64,000 nucleotides of DNA from assembly GCA_944389895.1 (NCBI GenBank), contig CALXOA010000075.1, positions 55,281 through 119,280 on the forward strand. The letters run 5' to 3'. The position numbers and the translations under genes were made by a program. This document shows positions 29,987 to 38,347 of the stretch, in pieces. This DNA comes from an uncultured Victivallis sp. Its GTDB lineage: Bacteria; Verrucomicrobiota; Lentisphaeria; Victivallales; Victivallaceae. The notes under the pieces were generated by a model. That model was not told the origin of the DNA. It did not search any database and saw only the letters and a program-made list of their open reading frames with translations. The stretch's first letter is position 1. Every line of letters begins with the position of its first letter.

Positions 29987-30328
29987 GGTTGACAAACTCC
30001 GCATTTATTGAAGCTCAGGGGCAATGTCATCGTCACCATGGAGCTTGTTGTATTGTTTGGCCCGATACCTTGTATGGGCCGTTGTTTCTTCAGTCTGTTT
30101 TCAGAAAGGCCGTCCCGGAAGGAGAGGATTGTTTTCTGCAGAATCACTTCTCGCCTGATTGTTCCCTCTCTGAGCAATGCAACCGGTTGGCATGACCTTT
30201 TCGTGAGTTCGGTGAAAAACGAAGAAACATAAAACAGGGAGAATCATACAGCGGAGACCTGTCTAGCCGCTATGACAAAACCGGAGGAGCATCCTATATT
30301 GTGGAAAAGGCGCGTTGGAAAGTGAAGT
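29987..30328. other. gene-free AT-richer stretch
   Basis: No supported gene. Short frames of 64-74 codons on both strands look spurious. A small hairpin AGCGG/CCGCT sits at 30250-30271. Confidence 0.45.
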
Positions 30329-30424
30329 AAAAAAGAAAGCAGGTTTTATTCTCGCGCACAGAAGTAACAATAAGCTCAAAAGAGAGCCCGATGCTTAAAA
30401 TGTTCCGAGACTGACCTGCTTTCT
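30329..30424 (-). ncRNA. candidate structured small RNA, family unknown
   Basis: On the minus strand a perfect 10-bp closing helix GAAAGCAGGT (30423-30414) / ACCTGCTTTC (30344-30335) encloses about 69 nt and is followed at once by six T (30334-30329), as in an intrinsic terminator. Inside are a second nested helix UCUCG/CGAGA and an apical GCUC-UCUUUU-GAGC hairpin. A TTGATT-N16-TATAGT promoter ends 8 bases before the helix, so the predicted transcript starts almost exactly at the helix and ends at the U run (~95 nt). No reading frame is present. It does not carry the conserved parts of SRP RNA, tmRNA, RNase P RNA or a riboswitch known to me. Confidence 0.65.
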
Positions 30425-30431
30425 ACTATTC

Positions 30432-30459
30432 ACTATATATGCCTTGAGCGGAAAATCAA
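30432..30459 (-). promoter_or_regulatory. promoter of the candidate small RNA
   Basis: Minus strand: TTGATT (30459-30454), 16-base spacer, TATAGT (30437-30432). Confidence 0.6.
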
Positions 30460-30530
30460 GCCGGACAGGAGGGAAAAACTCCGGTTTCGGCATGGTTCCG
30501 CTTTTTTACCGACTTTTTTTCACGGGCGAT

Positions 30531-30558
30531 TTGAAAAAATTGAAATCGGCGCTATCTT
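30531..30558 (+). promoter_or_regulatory. promoter of tRNA-Lys and rpmB
   Basis: TTGAAA (30531-30536), 16-base spacer, TATCTT (30553-30558), 30 bases before the tRNA. Confidence 0.6.
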
Positions 30559-30588
30559 AAACACCTGTTACCATTGGATGATTCCGGT

Positions 30589-30664
30589 GGGTTGATAGCT
30601 CAGTCGGTAGAGCATCGCCCTTTTAAGGCGGTGGTCCCGGGTTCGAGTCCCGGTCAACCCACCA
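30589..30664 (+). tRNA. tRNA-Lys (anticodon TTT)
   Basis: 76 nt cloverleaf: acceptor GGGTTGA pairs with TCAACCC, D-loop AGCTCAGTCGGTAGAGC, anticodon stem-loop CGCCC-TTTTAA-GGCG with anticodon TTT, T-arm CCGGGTTCGAGTCCCGG, and the CCA end is encoded. rpmB follows after 75 bp with no terminator between, so they are probably co-transcribed. Confidence 0.97.
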
Positions 30665-30739
30665 CTTTTTTGCGATTGTTATCAGAATAAACATAACAGG
30701 CCGCCGTTGCGGACCGCGGCCGGGGAAACGAGGAACAAA

Positions 30740-30967
30740 ATGAGCAAATTCTGCGAAATGTGCGGCAAGGGCAAGGCCAACGGCGGCTGCATTACCCGCA
30801 AGGGTCTGGCCAAGAAGGCCGGCGGTATCGGTATGCACGTCGTGAAGAACGTCAAGCGGACGTTTGAAGCGAATCTTCAGAATGTGAAGATCAACGACGG
30901 CGGCACCGTCCGTACCGTCAAGATGTGCGTTCGCTGCATCCGTACCGGTAACTTCGACAAGGCGTAA
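30740..30967 (+). CDS. rpmB: 50S ribosomal protein L28
   Basis: 75 residues from ATG 30740, with GAGGAA 5 bases before. MSKFCEMCGKGKANGG at the start and MCVRCIRTG near the end give two CxxC pairs, the zinc-binding (C+) form of L28. RKGLAKKAGGIGMHV and KRTFEANLQNV match the family core. It is preceded by tRNA-Lys and ended by a strong terminator. Confidence 0.95.
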   Translation: MSKFCEMCGKGKANGGCITRKGLAKKAGGIGMHVVKNVKRTFEANLQNVKINDGGTVRTVKMCVRCIRTGNFDKA

Positions 30968-31005
30968 GGCGCGCTTTTCCCCGTCGGACGATCTGTGATG
31001 AAGTG

Positions 31006-31044
31006 AAAGCGGACGAGTCTTTCTCGTCCGCTTTTTGTTTTTTT
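31006..31044 (+). terminator. intrinsic terminator after rpmB
   Basis: A perfect 12-bp stem AAAGCGGACGAG (31006-31017) / CTCGTCCGCTTT (31023-31034), 5-base loop, then a T-rich run interrupted by one G. Confidence 0.92.
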
Positions 31045-31068
31045 AACCAGTTTTCCGGAGTTTGAACA

Positions 31069-31239
31069 ATGCTTGGTCTCGGAGACGCGCAAATCGCAGC
31101 TGCCATGATTGCATGTGTCGCCGTCACGCTGTTCGGAGTCGTCTACGGGATCGTCCGCTGGAACTCCGACAACGATGAACTTCCTGCGAAAAAAGCCCGC
31201 CGTCATCGCTCTCGCAGACGGCGGAAGCATCGGCGCTGA
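31069..31239 (+). CDS. symporter small accessory protein
   Basis: 56 residues from ATG 31069, with GGAG 9 bases upstream. MLGLGDAQIAAAMIACVAVT opens a single membrane helix ending in YGIVRWN, followed by a strongly basic tail (KKARRHRSRRRRKHRR). The MLGLGD...YG..NW pattern is that of the short accessory subunits encoded directly before sodium:solute symporters. The symporter follows after 35 bp. The very basic tail is longer than I would expect. Confidence 0.85.
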   Translation: MLGLGDAQIAAAMIACVAVTLFGVVYGIVRWNSDNDELPAKKARRHRSRRRRKHRR

Positions 31240-31274
31240 AGATCCGGCAGGAAACTCGAACAAAAGGTGTCGGA

Positions 31275-32927
31275 ATGAATTTTTCTGCGTTTGCGGCTGT
31301 GGCCGGAACCTCCGGCGGGATGAACACCCTGATCCTCGGCGCCCTGATTGCAATCTACATGCTGCTGATCGGATATCTCGGTTATCGCGGTTTCCGCAAG
31401 ACCCGCAGCAGCCGTGATTATCTTCTGGCCGGGCGTTCCGCCAACCCCTTCGTGATGGCGATGAGCTACGGCGCGGCATTTATCAGCACTTCGGCGCTGG
31501 TCGGCTTCGGCGGCATCGCCGGGCAGTTCGGCATGGGGCTGCTGTGGCTGGTCTTCATGAACATCGCGATCGGTATCGTGGTCGCATTCATCTTTTTCGG
31601 CCGCCGGACCCGCAGAATGGGGCTGAATCTCGACGCTCACACCTTCCCGGAATTTATGGGGAACCGCTTCGATTCACGCGGGTTGAAGATTTTTCTCGCA
31701 CTGATCATCTTCCTGTTCATGCCGCTCTATTCCAGCGTGGTTCTGATCGGCGGCGCCCGTTTTCTCCAGGAGGTGATGATGATCGATTACAGCTGGGCGC
31801 TTGGAGTCTTCGCGGTGGTGGTCGCCTTCTACGTGATCTTCGGAGGGCTCAAGGGAGTGATGTACGTCGATGCGATGATGGGGACCGTGATGATCGTCGG
31901 CATGTTGTCGCTGCTGGTGCTCTGTTACTGGAAGCTCGGCGGTGTGGTCGGCGCGCATCAGGCGCTGACCGATATGGCGCCGCTGGTCGCGGAACGACTT
32001 CCGGCGGAGGCGGCGCTCGGCCATCAGGGCTGGACCTGCATGCCGAAGTTCAACTCGGTCTGGTGGTGGACGCTGGTTTCGAGTCTGATGCTCGGGGTGG
32101 GAATCGGCGCGCTGGCGCAGCCGCAGCTCGCCGTGCGCTTCATGACGGTCAGAAGCAGTCGCGAACTCAATCGCGCGGTGGTGATCGGCTCGGTATTCAT
32201 TCTGTTCACCGTCGGTTCGGCTTACATGGTCGGTGCGCTGTCGAACGTTTTCTTTTATTATTCGGACCGGGGAATTGCTGAGGGAATCAGCGGGAAGCTC
32301 GCGATTGAGGCGGCGGGCGGCAACCCGGACCTGATCATTCCGCTTTTCATCCGGCAGGCGCTGCCGCCGGTGATTCTTTATGTATTCAGTTTGACGCTGC
32401 TGTCGGCGGCGATGTCGACACTCAGTTCGCTGTTTCACGTGACCGGGGCGGCGATCGGGCACGATCTCTTCCGGAATCTTTCGCAGACAAAGCACGACAG
32501 TGTGCTGATTACCCGTTGCGGCGTCCTTTTCGGGATCGTGGTCAGCGTGATTCTGGGGATTCTGCTGCCGCCCGGAATCATCGCCCGCGGTACGGCGATC
32601 TTCTTCGGCGTCTGTGCGGCGGCGTTTCTGCCGGCCTACTGCGCGGCGATCTACTGGCGGGGGGCGACCCGCTTCGGGGTCTGGGCGAGCATATCGGTCG
32701 GCGTCGGAGTCAGCCTTTTCGGGCTGTTGTTTCTGCACCGCAAGGAATCCGCCGCCCTCGGCATCTGTGAGGCCCTGTTCGGCCGGACGGAGCTGATCTC
32801 GACGTTCCCGTGGCCCTATGTGGATACTTTCGTCTACTCTCTGCCGCTGTCGGTGCTGGCGCTGCTGCTCGGGAGCTGGTTCTCCCGCAAACTGCCGGCG
32901 GAGCATCTCAAGAAGTGTTTCGAATAA
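31275..32927 (+). CDS. sodium:solute symporter (SSS family)
   Basis: 550 residues with about 13 membrane spans. GYLGYRGFRKTRSSRDYLLAGRS is the SSS entry signature. LFMPLYSSVVLIGGARFLQEV, GGLKGVMYVDAMMGTVMIVG and LLSAAMSTLSSLFHVTGAAI (the Na+-site region of helix 8) are conserved family segments. It imports an organic solute with sodium; the substrate is not readable. It pairs with the small accessory protein upstream and ends 30 bp before ileS. Confidence 0.92.
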   Translation: MNFSAFAAVAGTSGGMNTLILGALIAIYMLLIGYLGYRGFRKTRSSRDYLLAGRSANPFVMAMSYGAAFISTSALVGFGGIAGQFGMGLLWLVFMNIAIGIVVAFIFFGRRTRRMGLNLDAHTFPEFMGNRFDSRGLKIFLALIIFLFMPLYSSVVLIGGARFLQEVMMIDYSWALGVFAVVVAFYVIFGGLKGVMYVDAMMGTVMIVGMLSLLVLCYWKLGGVVGAHQALTDMAPLVAERLPAEAALGHQGWTCMPKFNSVWWWTLVSSLMLGVGIGALAQPQLAVRFMTVRSSRELNRAVVIGSVFILFTVGSAYMVGALSNVFFYYSDRGIAEGISGKLAIEAAGGNPDLIIPLFIRQALPPVILYVFSLTLLSAAMSTLSSLFHVTGAAIGHDLFRNLSQTKHDSVLITRCGVLFGIVVSVILGILLPPGIIARGTAIFFGVCAAAFLPAYCAAIYWRGATRFGVWASISVGVGVSLFGLLFLHRKESAALGICEALFGRTELISTFPWPYVDTFVYSLPLSVLALLLGSWFSRKLPAEHLKKCFE

Positions 32928-32957
32928 AACAACCGTTCATGAATACTGGTGAATGAC

Positions 32958-35900
32958 ATGGCTTTCAAAAACGTTTCGAATCAGGTGAACTTTCCGGAAC
33001 TCGAGCTGGAAATTCTCAAGTTCTGGCAGGAGTCCGGCATCTTTGAAAAATCCCTTGAGCAGCGTCGCGGCGGCGATGAATTTGTCTTCTATGACGGTCC
33101 CCCGTTTGCGACCGGTCTGCCCCACTACGGCCATCTGCTGGCCGGTACGATCAAGGATGTTGTGCCGCGTTACCAGACGATGCGCGGCAAATATGTCGAG
33201 CGCCGCTTCGGTTGGGATTGTCACGGGCTTCCGGTTGAAAATGAGATGGAAAAGCAGCTCCAGCTTGCGAGCAAGCGTGATATCGAAGCGTACGGGATCG
33301 ACAAATTCAACGAGGCGTGCCGTTCAATCGTGCTGCGTTACACCGCCGAGTGGGAGAAGGTGGTGAATCGGATGGGCCGCTGGGTCGATTTCCGCCACGG
33401 GTACCGGACGATGGACCGCAGCTTCATGGAATCAATCTGGTGGGTGTTCAAGAGCCTGTGGGATCAGGGGCTGGTTTACGAGGGGTACAAGATCCTTCCA
33501 TACTGCCCGCGTTGTGCGACTCCGCTCTCGAACTTCGAGGCCAATCAGGGGTACCGCGATGTGGTTGATCCTGCAATCACGATCCGGTTCCGGGCGGCGG
33601 ACAGGGAGAACACCTACTTCCTGGCGTGGACGACCACTCCGTGGACGCTCCCCTCGAACCTTGCGTTGACCGTCGGCCCCGACATCGATTACGTCGAGGT
33701 CCGGGACGGTGATGATCACTACATTCTGGCGGCGGCGCGGGTCGGTGTGTATTACAAGCAGGAACCTGAAGTTCTCTGGCGCGGCAAGGGGGCCGAACTG
33801 GTCGGTCGCCGTTATGAGCCGCTTTTCCCCTATTTCGCCGGACTCGCGGAGAAGGGGGCGTTCCAGGTACTGGGCGGTTCCTTCGTCAGTACCGAGGATG
33901 GTACCGGCATCGTCCATACCGCGCCGGGGTTCGGTGAGGATGACAACGCGGTCTGCAAGGCGGCTGGATTGCCCGAGGTCTGCCCGATCGATGAGGAGTG
34001 CCGGTTCACCGCCGAGGTGCCCGATTATCAGGGCCGTCCGGTCAAATCGACCGACAAGGAGATCATCGAACGGTTGAAAGCCGAGGGGAAATTGATTCAC
34101 CGCGGCCAGATCAAGCACAGCTATCCGCATTGCTGGCGGGACGACGGCCCGCTGATCTACCGGGCGATCTCGACCTGGTTTGTCAAGGTCGAGGCGATCA
34201 AGGAGAAGATGATCCGGAACAACCGCACGATCAACTGGGTCCCCGCGCATCTGCGCGACGGCCGTTTCGGCAAGTGGCTGGAGAACGCCCGGGACTGGGC
34301 GATCAGCCGCAACCGCTACTGGGGGACTCCGCTGCCGATCTGGCGCAATCCAGAAGGGGAGGTGATTGTGGTCGGCAGTGCCGCCGAGCTTGAGAAACTC
34401 ACCGGCCGGAAGATCGATGATCTGCATAAGCATTTCATGGACAAGATCGAGATTCCGTCTCCGACCGGAAAATCGCCGCTGGTGCGGGTGCCGGAAGTGT
34501 TCGACTGCTGGTTCGAATCCGGTTCGATGCCTTATGCGCAGCAGCACTACCCCTTCGAGAACAAGGAACACTTTGAGGAGAATTTCCCGGCCGATTTCAT
34601 CGCCGAGGGGCTCGATCAGACCCGCGGCTGGTTCTACACGCTGGTGGTTCTCGCTGCCGCGTTGTTCGATCAGCCGCCGTTCCGCAACGTGGTGGTCAAC
34701 GGGCTGGTTCTGGCGGAGAACGGGCAGAAGATGTCCAAGCGGCTGCGCAACTATCCCGATCCGATGGTGGTGATCGACAACTGCGGAGCCGATGCACTGC
34801 GGCTTTTCATGCTCGGCAGTCAGGTGGTGCGGGCCGAGGATCTGAAGTTCTCCGAAGCGGGGGTGCGTGAAGTGCTGCGGGGGGTGATGATTCCGATGTG
34901 GAATGCGCTGGCCTTTTTCACCACTTATGCGAATGTCGACCATTACGAACCGGCCGCAGGCGGTGTCCGGCCGCCGGAGAAGCCGGCCAATGTGCTGGAT
35001 CGCTGGATCCTCTCCTCGGCCGCGCAGATGGTCGAAGAGATCCGTACCGAGCTCGACGCCTACAATCTGCAGAAGGCTGCGAATCGCTTCAGCCGCTTCA
35101 TCGACGATCTGACCAACTGGTACATCCGGCGCAGTCGCCGGCGTTTCTGGAAGTCGGATGACGACGCCGACAAAAAGGAGGCCTATGCGACGCTGCACTA
35201 CGTATTGTTGACCTTCGCGAAGACTGCGGCTCCCTTCATCCCGTTCACCACCGAGGCGATCTATCAGGTGCTGCGCACGCCGGAGATGCCGGAGTCGGTC
35301 CATCTCTGCGACTATCCGGAGCCGGATGCCGGTTGCCGTGACGAATATCTGGAACGGCAGATGGGATATACCATGCTTGCGGTGTCTCTGGGGCGTTTTC
35401 TGCGGACTGCGCACGACCTGAAGGTTCGCCAGCCGCTGGCGCGGGCGGTGATCGCCATTGCCGATCCGGCATTGCGCGGAATGCTCGAGGGTACCGCGTG
35501 GATCATCGCCGAGGAGCTCAATGTGAAGAAAGTTGAGTTCAGCGATGACGAGGAGGCACTGGTCCATCGTACCTGCAAGGCGAACTTCAAGGCTCTCGGG
35601 GCCCGGCTCGGCAAGAACATGAAGGCTGCCGCCGCCGGAATCGCGGAGCTGTCGAGTCGCGAGATCGGCGAGATCCTGGCCGGGAAACCGGCATTGATCC
35701 CGTTGCCGGACGGCACTTCCGCCGAGATTTCCGCCACCGATCTGGTTGTGCAGCGGGAGGAGAAACCCGGCCTGGTGGTCGCCAGCGAGGAGAACGTGAC
35801 GATTGCGCTGGCGACTGAGCTTGACCGTGAACTCGAGGAAGAGGGGTTTGCCCGCGAACTGGTCAGCCGGATTCAGAACTTGCGCAAGAAGTCATTGCTG

Positions 35901-36089
35901 GAGGTGTCTGACCGGATCCGGATCGTCTGCCGCGTTCCCTCCGATTGGGAGTCGGCGGTGACGAATTTCCACGATTACATCGCCGGTGAAACCCTTGCGG
36001 TCGAAATCTCTCCAGAGGGTGATTGCGACGACGCTTCTGAGGTCGATGTGAACGGCGCAAGCTGTCTCATCGCCATCCGGAAGGCGTGA
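32958..36089 (+). CDS. ileS: isoleucyl-tRNA synthetase, type 2 (eukaryote-like)
   Basis: 1043 residues. HIGH-region PPFATGLPHYGH at 48-59 and KMSKR at 591-595 frame the class I catalytic core. WDCHGLPVE and the CP1 editing segment (TTTPWTLPSNLAL, YQGRPV) lie between. The PPFATG-PHYGH form, the ~1040-residue length and the absence of a C-terminal zinc finger mark the IleS2 type rather than the bacterial IleS1 (GPPYANG-IHIGH). Type 2 enzymes are known to be poorly inhibited by mupirocin. ATG 32958 is preferred to GTG 32949. apbE starts 3 bp after the stop. Confidence 0.95.
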   Translation: MAFKNVSNQVNFPELELEILKFWQESGIFEKSLEQRRGGDEFVFYDGPPFATGLPHYGHLLAGTIKDVVPRYQTMRGKYVERRFGWDCHGLPVENEMEKQLQLASKRDIEAYGIDKFNEACRSIVLRYTAEWEKVVNRMGRWVDFRHGYRTMDRSFMESIWWVFKSLWDQGLVYEGYKILPYCPRCATPLSNFEANQGYRDVVDPAITIRFRAADRENTYFLAWTTTPWTLPSNLALTVGPDIDYVEVRDGDDHYILAAARVGVYYKQEPEVLWRGKGAELVGRRYEPLFPYFAGLAEKGAFQVLGGSFVSTEDGTGIVHTAPGFGEDDNAVCKAAGLPEVCPIDEECRFTAEVPDYQGRPVKSTDKEIIERLKAEGKLIHRGQIKHSYPHCWRDDGPLIYRAISTWFVKVEAIKEKMIRNNRTINWVPAHLRDGRFGKWLENARDWAISRNRYWGTPLPIWRNPEGEVIVVGSAAELEKLTGRKIDDLHKHFMDKIEIPSPTGKSPLVRVPEVFDCWFESGSMPYAQQHYPFENKEHFEENFPADFIAEGLDQTRGWFYTLVVLAAALFDQPPFRNVVVNGLVLAENGQKMSKRLRNYPDPMVVIDNCGADALRLFMLGSQVVRAEDLKFSEAGVREVLRGVMIPMWNALAFFTTYANVDHYEPAAGGVRPPEKPANVLDRWILSSAAQMVEEIRTELDAYNLQKAANRFSRFIDDLTNWYIRRSRRRFWKSDDDADKKEAYATLHYVLLTFAKTAAPFIPFTTEAIYQVLRTPEMPESVHLCDYPEPDAGCRDEYLERQMGYTMLAVSLGRFLRTAHDLKVRQPLARAVIAIADPALRGMLEGTAWIIAEELNVKKVEFSDDEEALVHRTCKANFKALGARLGKNMKAAAAGIAELSSREIGEILAGKPALIPLPDGTSAEISATDLVVQREEKPGLVVASEENVTIALATELDRELEEEGFARELVSRIQNLRKKSLLEVSDRIRIVCRVPSDWESAVTNFHDYIAGETLAVEISPEGDCDDASEVDVNGASCLIAIRKA

Positions 36090-36092
36090 GAG

Positions 36093-37094
36093 ATGGCTCC
36101 GGTCTGCGCCGGGAGCGCACGGATCCGGCAGGGGGTGCTTCTGGCGTTGCTTCTGGCTCTCTTCGGGGGGGCGTTGCTCGGGCATCAGTTCTACGAAGAG
36201 GCGGCGATCGTCAGAACGCACCGTACGTTCCAGATCATGGGGACGGTGGCGAACTTCACCTTCTACGGCAGTGCCGAAGCGGGTGAATCGGCGGTTGCCG
36301 CGGCGTTGAGGCAGTTCGAGCGGATTCAGCAGATGGCGAATCTCTATGATCCCCGGAGCGAACTGTCTCGTTTGAACCGTTGCGCGGGAGAACGCGCCTT
36401 TGTCTGTTCGGATGAACTCTGGCTGCTGCTTTCCGAGGCGCGGCAGGCTTATGAGTTCACCGGCGGTGCATTTGATGTCACCGCGAAACCTCTGATGGAT
36501 TTGTGGGGATTCTATCGCAAGCGGGGCAATGAACTGCCGTCTTCCGAGGAGATCGTCGCGGCCCGGGCCCGGGTCGGGCTTGATAAGGTGATATTTGATG
36601 AGGAAACGCAGAGTGTGCACTTCACGGTTCCCGGTATGTCGTTCGACCTCGGCGGAATTGCGAAGGGGTACGCCGTGGATGCCGCTGCTGAGGCGGTTGC
36701 CGCACTTGGCGTCCGGCGCGGCGTGATCGATCTGGGTGGAAACCTGCGGTTGCTGCCGGAGCCGCCCCCCGGCGAGGGATTCTACCGGGTCGGTATCCGT
36801 AACCCGGCACACCGGGATGAGCTGCTTCCCGAAGTGCTTGAACTGCGTGACGCCAGCGTCTCCACCAGCGGTGATTACGAACGCTTCGTGATGATCGGCG
36901 GCCGCCGCTACGGCCACATCATGGATCCCGCCACCGGGCTGCCGACCGACTTCGATTATTCCGTGACGGTGATCGCTCCGTCGGCGATGCTGGCGGATTG
37001 GCTTTCCACGGGCATATTCCTGCGCGGGGCCGCATTGGCCGAGCGCGCGGAACGCGAATTTCCCGGTGTGAACGTCATCATTACCAGTCCGTGA
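36093..37094 (+). CDS. apbE: FAD:protein FMN transferase (ApbE)
   Basis: 333 residues: N-terminal membrane anchor/signal (GVLLALLLALFGGALLG, ~14-30), FQIMGTVANFTFYG, LYDPRSELSRLN, GGAFDVTAKPLMDLWGF, FDLGGIAKGYAVDAA, STSGDYERF and the Mg-binding HIMDPATGLP. These are the ApbE motifs in order. It attaches FMN to Thr/Ser of exported redox proteins such as RnfG/NqrC, none of which is in the window. A single anchor replaces the usual lipoprotein Cys. Its start follows the ileS stop by 3 bp, so the two are coupled. Confidence 0.93.
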   Translation: MAPVCAGSARIRQGVLLALLLALFGGALLGHQFYEEAAIVRTHRTFQIMGTVANFTFYGSAEAGESAVAAALRQFERIQQMANLYDPRSELSRLNRCAGERAFVCSDELWLLLSEARQAYEFTGGAFDVTAKPLMDLWGFYRKRGNELPSSEEIVAARARVGLDKVIFDEETQSVHFTVPGMSFDLGGIAKGYAVDAAAEAVAALGVRRGVIDLGGNLRLLPEPPPGEGFYRVGIRNPAHRDELLPEVLELRDASVSTSGDYERFVMIGGRRYGHIMDPATGLPTDFDYSVTVIAPSAMLADWLSTGIFLRGAALAERAEREFPGVNVIITSP

Positions 37095-37103
37095 TTTCCC
37101 CGG

Positions 37104-38207
37104 TCACCGGAGAGGCGCGGTGGATGCGCGCGGAAGCAGCCGGGGCGTGACGCGGCACTGGGTGGCGAGCGAAGGATGGTTGCCGGGGTCTTCGTTTTGA
37201 CGGACCAGAATCCGCCCTGCAATGCGGCCGATTTCAAAAAAATCCTGAGCGATTGTGGTCAACGGCACCGGCAGGCAGCTGCTCCGGTCGATGTTGTCGA
37301 ATCCCGCAACGGAGACCTCGCCGGGAACGTGGATCCCCATCTCTTCGAGCTGTTCCAGAACGAGGATCGCGATGTAGTCGTGGCTGCAGAAGATCGCGGT
37401 CGGGGGCCGGGGCCGGGCGAATCGGGTTTCCAGCCGGTGGCGGATGGATTCCAAACAGACCTCCGCCTCGGGAATCAATTCCAGCCCGTCGGAGATGGAA
37501 ATGCCATGGCGACTGAAGCCGGAGATGACCCCCGCCAGACGGTCGGCCAGGCTGGTCCGGTCGGACTGTGCGGAGAGGTAGATGATTTCCCGATGCCCGA
37601 GAGAGGCAAGATGGTCGATCATCATCTCTGCCCCGGCCGCGTTGTCGGAGAGAACATGATCGCAGACAAGTTCCGGGAAATAGCAGTCCACCAGTACGAA
37701 CGGAAGATGTTTCTCCTGCAGGGCATACAGTTCAGGCAGGAGCACCCGGCCGATGGGCCAGATCGCCATCCCGCGGCAATCGGCGCTCCTGGAACGCAGA
37801 AGCTCCCGTTCCTCTTCCGGAGTATTGTAGAAATTGACACCGACGTTGAATCCGGCCGGAGTGACTGTCTCGTAAAGACCTTCCAATAGACCGGTACGGA
37901 TGAAGTTGCCCTGTGCCTCGTAGCCGGGGCTGATGAACCGGATCCAGTCGGAGTTGCCCTCCGGAACCGTTTGGGCATCGGGCAGCGGATCGCAGACGAA
38001 AGAACCGCGTCCGCGCGTCCTGACGATATAACCGTCGGCAATCAGCGAAGCGAGGCTTTTGGCCACGGTCAGACGGCTGGTGTCGAACTCCTCGACCAGC
38101 GCACGTTCCGTCGGCAGCCGGGAACCCGGGGAATATACCCCCGAGAGGATCCGGGACTTGATTTCATCTTCAATGCGCTTGTAGATCAGCTGTTCCCTGG
38201 GCGGCAT
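37104..38207 (-). CDS. GntR-type DNA-binding / LacI-type sensor transcriptional regulator
   Basis: 367 residues: GntR winged helix at ~5-75 (LPTERALVEEFDTSRLTVAKSL, GYIVRTRGRGSFV) joined to a periplasmic-binding-protein-like sensor (~90-355). The sensor carries PFVLVDCYFPELVCDHVLSDN, LGHREIIYL, PTAIFCSHDYIAILVLEQLEEMG and VSVAGFDNID, typical of LacI/AraR-type regulators. It should bind a sugar ligand. It has its own strong promoter with an inverted repeat over it, suggesting autoregulation, and lies downstream of a GH2 gene on the same strand. Confidence 0.88.
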   Translation of the reverse strand: MPPREQLIYKRIEDEIKSRILSGVYSPGSRLPTERALVEEFDTSRLTVAKSLASLIADGYIVRTRGRGSFVCDPLPDAQTVPEGNSDWIRFISPGYEAQGNFIRTGLLEGLYETVTPAGFNVGVNFYNTPEEERELLRSRSADCRGMAIWPIGRVLLPELYALQEKHLPFVLVDCYFPELVCDHVLSDNAAGAEMMIDHLASLGHREIIYLSAQSDRTSLADRLAGVISGFSRHGISISDGLELIPEAEVCLESIRHRLETRFARPRPPTAIFCSHDYIAILVLEQLEEMGIHVPGEVSVAGFDNIDRSSCLPVPLTTIAQDFFEIGRIAGRILVRQNEDPGNHPSLATQCRVTPRLLPRASTAPLR

Positions 38208-38258
38208 GGTTCAACTCCTGAAATTCCGGCTGTTGGTTTCGTGTCGGCTGTTTCAGAT

Positions 38259-38287
38259 ATGATAGTGAAAGATAAGCCAAATGTCAA
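38259..38287 (-). promoter_or_regulatory. consensus promoter of the first gntR-type gene
   Basis: Minus strand: perfect TTGACA (38287-38282), 17-base spacer, TATCAT (38264-38259). Confidence 0.8.
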
Positions 38288-38303
38288 ATAGGGGATTATC
38301 TTT
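38268..38303. repeat. inverted repeat over the gntR promoter, candidate operator
   Basis: AAAGATAA (38268-38275) and TTATCTTT (38296-38303), perfect 8-bp arms with a 20-bp centre. They flank the -35 box and cover part of the spacer of the regulator's own promoter. Confidence 0.5.
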
Positions 38304-38347
38304 TTACCGCTTTTTTTTGAGAAAACTTCTTCCGGAACAATCGTTGA

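Noticed and set aside
30329..30424. SRP (4.5S) RNA as identity of the structured RNA
   Set aside because: AGGUCAG and CGGAAC occur, but the conserved GGAAG-GAAGCAG apical loop arrangement and its pairing are absent.
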